This document shows, piece after piece, positions 60,254 through 64,000 of a stretch of 64,000 nt of DNA. This DNA is from Robbsia sp. KACC 23696 (GTDB taxonomy: Bacteria > Pseudomonadota > Gammaproteobacteria > Burkholderiales > Burkholderiaceae). The translations under genes and the position numbers were made by a program. The first letter of the stretch is position 1. Every line of letters begins with the position of its first letter. The notes under the pieces are model-generated. The model was given only the letters and a program-made list of their open reading frames with translations, made no database searches and was not told where the DNA came from. The stretch lies in assembly GCF_039852015.1 (NCBI RefSeq), contig NZ_CP156626.1:2638249-2702248 (forward strand), in the 5' to 3' direction.

Positions 60254-60257
60254 TAAT

Positions 60258-60287
60258 GAAACGGGCGGCCTCAGGGCCGCCCGTTTC
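60258..60287. terminator. Hairpin between convergent ABC and otsA genes
   Basis: A perfect 13-base-pair stem GAAACGGGCGGCC/GGCCGCCCGTTTC with a 4-base loop and no T-run, located between two genes that converge. Probably a bidirectional transcription stop or mRNA-end stabiliser. Confidence 0.65.
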
Positions 60288-60330
60288 ACCTTAGTGCCGG
60301 CGCTTTCCCGGCCCCACGTCCTTCTGCGCT

Positions 60331-61710
60331 TTATACCCGTCCCAAATCACGCAGGAAGGTATCGCGCCAGATCGAGACGCTTTCGCGGCGCATCATATCC
60401 ATCATGTCGTGATAGCGACTGCGACGTTCTTCAAGCGGCATATGCAGCGCCTGCGACAACGCATCGGCCATGCCCTCGATATCGAGCGGATTGACGATCA
60501 AGGCGCCGCTCATCTGCTGCGCCGCGCCGGCAAAGCGGGACAGCACCAGCACGCCGGGGTTTTCCGGGTCCTGCGCCGCCACATACTCTTTCGCCACCAG
60601 ATTCATCCCATCGCGCAACGGCGTCACGAAGCCCACATGCGCGAGGCGGAACACCGAGGCCAATACCGGCCGATCGTACTGTCGGTGGATGTAACGAATC
60701 GGCGTCCAGTGCATCTCTCCGTAGCGGCCATTGATGCGGCCGGCCTCGGATTCCAACTGATCGCGAATATTCTGATACGCGTGCACATCGCTGCGCGTGG
60801 GCGGCGCGATCTGCATGAAGGAAACCTTCTGGCGCTCCTCGGGGTGCGTTGCCAATAGCGACTCGAAGGCGCGAAAACGCGCCGTCAATCCCTTCGAATA
60901 ATCGAGACGATCGACGCTGACGATCAGATTCGTATCCAGCAAGGTCTTGCGAAGATTCATCAGCACCTCGCTCTGGCTGCCGCTCTCGGCTAGCTTCGCG
61001 AGTTCATCGGGATAGATGCCGATCGGATAGGCATGCGCCGCCAGCGTACGGCCATGCGCGCGCACGGTGCCATCTGCATCGACGGTGCCGCCTGCTTCGT
61101 GCTCGATGTAATCGATAAAGGCGCGCAGGTCGGGATCGGTCTGCAGGCCCACCAGATCATAGGCGCACAGGCCGCGCGCCAAGTCCGCGTGCGGGGGCAC
61201 CGTGGCAAACACCTGAGCGGCGGGAAACGGCGTATGCAGAAAGAAGCCGATGCGGTTGCGCACGCCGGCGGCCCGCAAGGTCTCGGCAAACGGCATCAGG
61301 TGATAGTCATGCACCCAGATCACATCGTCTTCGCGCAGCAGCGGCAGCAACTGACGGGCGAGCCAGCCGTTGACGCGCTTATAACCCTCGTACTCGACAC
61401 GGTCGTACTCCGTGAGATCGGTCCGATAATGTAGCGTCGGCCACAACGTGGCGTTGGAGAAGCCGCGATAATACTGATCGTAGTCGCGACGCGTCAGGCC
61501 GATCGTCGCGAAGGTCACCGGACCGCGCTGTTCGACGCTGACATGCAGCCTGCCGGGATCGTCCTCTTCGATGACGTCCCCGCTCCATCCAAACCACATG
61601 CCCCCGGTTTCACGCAGCGCGTCGTAGACGCCCACCGCCAGACCGCCAGCGGCCGGACCGCCCTCCGAAATCGGTGCGACCCGATTCGATACGATTATCA
61701 AACGTCCCAT
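60331..61710 (-). CDS. otsA: OtsA, trehalose-6-phosphate synthase
   Basis: A 459-residue GT20 enzyme joining UDP-glucose and glucose-6-phosphate. Landmarks: MGRLIIVSNRVAPISEGGPA, WVHDYHLMPFAETLR, FFLHTPFPAAQVFATVP, VDRLDYSKGL with the donor-binding Arg/Lys, and MNLVAKEYVAAQ near the end. Length is normal. It follows otsB by 73 bases on the same strand, so the pair forms an otsBA operon making trehalose, a stress protectant. Confidence 0.97.
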   Translation of the reverse strand: MGRLIIVSNRVAPISEGGPAAGGLAVGVYDALRETGGMWFGWSGDVIEEDDPGRLHVSVEQRGPVTFATIGLTRRDYDQYYRGFSNATLWPTLHYRTDLTEYDRVEYEGYKRVNGWLARQLLPLLREDDVIWVHDYHLMPFAETLRAAGVRNRIGFFLHTPFPAAQVFATVPPHADLARGLCAYDLVGLQTDPDLRAFIDYIEHEAGGTVDADGTVRAHGRTLAAHAYPIGIYPDELAKLAESGSQSEVLMNLRKTLLDTNLIVSVDRLDYSKGLTARFRAFESLLATHPEERQKVSFMQIAPPTRSDVHAYQNIRDQLESEAGRINGRYGEMHWTPIRYIHRQYDRPVLASVFRLAHVGFVTPLRDGMNLVAKEYVAAQDPENPGVLVLSRFAGAAQQMSGALIVNPLDIEGMADALSQALHMPLEERRSRYHDMMDMMRRESVSIWRDTFLRDLGRV

Positions 61711-61783
61711 AAACTCATTCCCGCTCTTGTTTGCGTGTGTCTGGCTATTCGGTATAGCTCTGCTCTACTAGGGCTGCCGCGTG

Positions 61784-62539
61784 TTATTGATCAACTAACT
61801 GCTTCAGCCAGGCGACGAAGGCCTCGACCGACGGCTCACGATGCCCCGCGATGCTGTCGCCCTCTCCAATCTTGACGGACAAGCCGCCCCGCGCATTGAC
61901 GACCTTGAACCCTTTCTCATCGGTCAGGTCGTCGCCGACAAAGAAGGGCTTGCGACCGGCGAACGGCGCCTGCTCCAGGAACAGTTCGATCGCGCGGCCC
62001 TTGTCCACGCCATGCGGCTTGATCTCGACGACCATCTTGCCGGGTTGCAGCACGAACGCTTCTTCGGCGGCATTGGCGGCGCGCACCACATCCGTGGTGA
62101 CCTGCTCGACCAAAGACTGCAATTGTGGCGCGGCGCGATAGTGTACGGCGAGTCCGGCCCCTTTTACTTCCAACAACAACCCATTCTGCGCGGCGACCAT
62201 CGGTTCGAGCTGCACGCGCATGGCTTCGAGACGCGGATCACCGAAGCCAATGCGGACGACCTCGCTATCGGCCTGCGCACCCCGACGCATCTCCGCGCCG
62301 TGCGAGCCCGCGATCGGCAGGGCCAGCGGCGCCAGGAAGCGGTCGATCTCGTGGATTGGCCGACCGCTGACGATCGCGACCGCACCGCCGGTGGCGGTCT
62401 GCAAAGTCTGCAAGGCGGCGATGGCGCCTTCGGCGACCTGGACGGCATCGGGCGTCGGCGCCAACGGCGCCAGCGTGCCGTCGAAGTCGAAAAAGAAAGC
62501 GGTCTCGTTGAGACGCGGCAGCGAATGAGAAGCAGACAT
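61784..62539 (-). CDS. otsB: OtsB, trehalose-6-phosphate phosphatase
   Basis: A 251-residue HAD phosphatase: motif I AFFFDFDGTLAPLAPTPDAV, motif II AIVSGRPIHEID, Lys in VEIKPHGVDKGRAI and motif IV FVGDDLTDEKGFK. It removes phosphate from trehalose-6-phosphate made by OtsA next door. The length is normal. Confidence 0.96.
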   Translation of the reverse strand: MSASHSLPRLNETAFFFDFDGTLAPLAPTPDAVQVAEGAIAALQTLQTATGGAVAIVSGRPIHEIDRFLAPLALPIAGSHGAEMRRGAQADSEVVRIGFGDPRLEAMRVQLEPMVAAQNGLLLEVKGAGLAVHYRAAPQLQSLVEQVTTDVVRAANAAEEAFVLQPGKMVVEIKPHGVDKGRAIELFLEQAPFAGRKPFFVGDDLTDEKGFKVVNARGGLSVKIGEGDSIAGHREPSVEAFVAWLKQLVDQ

Positions 62540-62760
62540 CGCGGGAGTGCTCCGAGAAAAGGGTCCAGGGCCTCGGAAGCCGACGCGTTGGCCACATCAC
62601 GCGGCGCGGCCAGAGCGCTAATGGCGTCCGATACGTTCAGATCATTCGCATCTTACAATGGGGCGCTCCCCGCGCTGTGACGGCATGACAGAGAATGGGT
62701 AACGTCGTCGTAACAAGCCGAGCGCGCGGTTACATTCCGGCCCTGACTTTTTTGCTCGCC

Positions 62761-63318
62761 ATGCGCTCCACGCCACGCCCACGTTTCACAGGATACCGGT
62801 CCGCCTTGGCGCTGAGTCTGATGCTGGCGCTGCAGCCGGCCATCGGCGCCGCTACGGCTTCAGATCTAACGTCCCATCAAACAGCCGGACCGGCGCACGG
62901 CAGCGCCGCGCAAATGCCGGGTAGCAACGTCCCGTCGCCGACGCTCGTCGTCCGCGACGCCTGGGTACGCTGGCTACCTGGGGCCTTGCCGGCGGCGGGC
63001 TATATGACGCTGACCAACACGGGCAGCCGCACGCTGAGCATCGTCGGCGCGAGCAGCCCGGACTACGGCATGGTGATGCTGCATCGAACCGAACATGCCG
63101 ACGGTCATGACACGATGACAGCGATCGCATCCTGGCCCATCCCTGCCGGAGCGACGGTGCGGGCGGCGCCGGACGCAGCCGACGGCTATCACTGGATGCT
63201 GATGCAGGCCAGCCATCCGATCGCGGTCGGCATGCGCATCTCCCTGCATCTGCGCTTGGCCGACGGCAGCACGATTGTCGTCCCGATGCCGGTCAGCCCC
63301 CCGACACGGCTTCGTTGA
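62761..63318 (+). CDS. PCuAC-family periplasmic copper chaperone
   Basis: I start it at 62761 (MRSTPRPRFTGYRSAL), which places the signal peptide at the N-terminus (LALSLMLALQPAIGAATA); an ATG at 62695 is possible, but neither site has a strong ribosome site. The mature part begins with a linker, then the core: VVRDAWVRWLPGALPAAGYM, and copper ligands in MVMLHRTEHADGHDTM and, after a gap, YHWMLMQ, the H(M)-X10-M-X21-HXM pattern of this family with extra His. It delivers Cu(I) to cytochrome oxidase. It is 185 residues long and stands alone. Confidence 0.85.
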   Translation: MRSTPRPRFTGYRSALALSLMLALQPAIGAATASDLTSHQTAGPAHGSAAQMPGSNVPSPTLVVRDAWVRWLPGALPAAGYMTLTNTGSRTLSIVGASSPDYGMVMLHRTEHADGHDTMTAIASWPIPAGATVRAAPDAADGYHWMLMQASHPIAVGMRISLHLRLADGSTIVVPMPVSPPTRLR

Positions 63319-63344
63319 AGCCAAAGCGCTGCACACAACGCAAA

Positions 63345-63363
63345 CGCCCGCTGAAAGCGGGCG
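63345..63363. terminator. Small hairpin between PCuAC and elaA
   Basis: Stem CGCCCGC/GCGGGCG with a 5-base loop between two convergent genes, with no T-run on the plus strand and TTTG on the minus strand. A weak terminator at best. Confidence 0.45.
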
Positions 63364-63424
63364 CGTGGTTAGAAATAGCATGCTGTGAGACGGGACACCC
63401 CAACGTGCCCCAAATCGGCGTCAA

Positions 63425-63880
63425 TCAGGCGCGACGCATGTCCAGATGGGGAATGCCATCTTCCAGATAGGGACCACTGACCTTGGAAAAGCCGAACGAC
63501 TCGTAGAAGACTCGCAGATATTGCTGCGCGTTCAATCGGACCGGCACACCGGGCCACAGATCCTCGACCTGCTGCAGCGCCTTCTGCATCAGGATCTTGC
63601 CCAAACCGCGATCGCGGAACTCCGAGACCGTCAGTACCCGGCCGATACGAGCATCCTTGCTTTCGTCGTCGGGGCCAAAAAGCCGGGCATAAGCAACAAG
63701 TGGCGCGGCAGGCAAACTGCTATCCCGCGCGAACAGGTGTCGGGCCGTTTCGTCGCGCCCATCGATGTCCATATAGACGCACCGCTGCTCGACGACGAAA
63801 ACCGTCGACCGCGCCTCCAGCACACTATATAGCTCCTTGACGGTCAATTCGTCAAAGCGCTTGCAATACCACTCGATCAT
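63425..63880 (-). CDS. elaA: ElaA-family GNAT acetyltransferase
   Basis: A 151-residue GNAT protein close to E. coli ElaA in layout: MIEWYCKRFDELTVKELY, TVFVVEQRCVYMDIDGRDE, IGRVLTVSEFRDRGLGK (acetyl-CoA loop), YESFGF and EDGIPHLDMRRA. The natural substrate of ElaA is not established. A GGGGAG ribosome site precedes the ATG. The last 120 bases of the window upstream of it hold no gene I can identify. Confidence 0.93.
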   Translation of the reverse strand: MIEWYCKRFDELTVKELYSVLEARSTVFVVEQRCVYMDIDGRDETARHLFARDSSLPAAPLVAYARLFGPDDESKDARIGRVLTVSEFRDRGLGKILMQKALQQVEDLWPGVPVRLNAQQYLRVFYESFGFSKVSGPYLEDGIPHLDMRRA

Positions 63881-64000
63881 TCTTGCTCCCCGCCAATGCG
63901 ACCAGAGAACGTCATGCTATCGCAAACCCTGCTTTGTTGCATCGCAAAGTAATGCCGAAAAAGCCCGATCGGCACCCCGCCGTCCCGCGCCTGGCCGACT

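Overview
The window looks like a high-GC betaproteobacterial chromosome of the family Burkholderiaceae in the broad sense (Burkholderia, Paraburkholderia or Robbsia-like). This rests on gene order (carA-carB-greA, yhbY, rlmE-ftsH-folP-glmM, then pstS-pstCAB-phoU-phoB) and on protein character. I cannot name a species from sequence alone.

1-18.3 kb is a conserved housekeeping block, almost all on the minus strand: the phosphate-sensing and uptake regulon (pstS with a clear Pho box, pstC, pstA, pstB, phoU, phoB cut by the window edge), glmM, folP, ftsH, rlmE, yhbY, greA, carB and carA. Several enzymes here and further on carry Ala/Pro/Gly/Ser-rich insertions or extensions that the families normally lack.

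18.3-24.7 kb is the most unusual part: six paralogous plus-strand genes in tandem encode proteins of about 290-307 residues that I do not recognise. They show short beta-strand-like motifs about every 24 residues, as in leucine-rich-repeat solenoids. Five share a nearly invariant N-terminal motif. The array sits between carA and mltD with no mobile element in view.

24.8-33.3 kb returns to conserved genes: mltD, gloB, a SAM-methyltransferase-like gene, rnhA, a small lipoprotein, an epsilon-like exonuclease gene, tRNA-Val(CAC) with its own promoter and terminator, and an AtzG/AtzE-type amidase pair. 33.3-43.0 kb holds a 4xPAS-GGDEF-EAL protein, a small unknown protein, and a likely amino-acid modification and export cluster (thrH, a LysE/RhtB exporter, a 2OG-Fe dioxygenase and a divergent LysR regulator), then a cupin and an MFS pump.

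43.1-52.7 kb is a type VI secretion effector island on the minus strand: vgrG with a transthyretin-like tail, a large RHS protein with an HNH nuclease tip, a DUF4265-type immunity gene, an orphan Imm21-type immunity gene, a decayed RHS fragment, an IS3-family transposase remnant and a pseudogene. This is the scar pattern expected from repeated replacement of RHS toxin tips.

52.8-64 kb contains alkB, an ArnT-type membrane glycosyltransferase, a small membrane protein, a GT4 glycosyltransferase, an MsbA-like ABC exporter, the trehalose pair otsB-otsA, a PCuAC copper chaperone and elaA. No CRISPR array, rRNA operon, replication origin or intact insertion sequence was seen.
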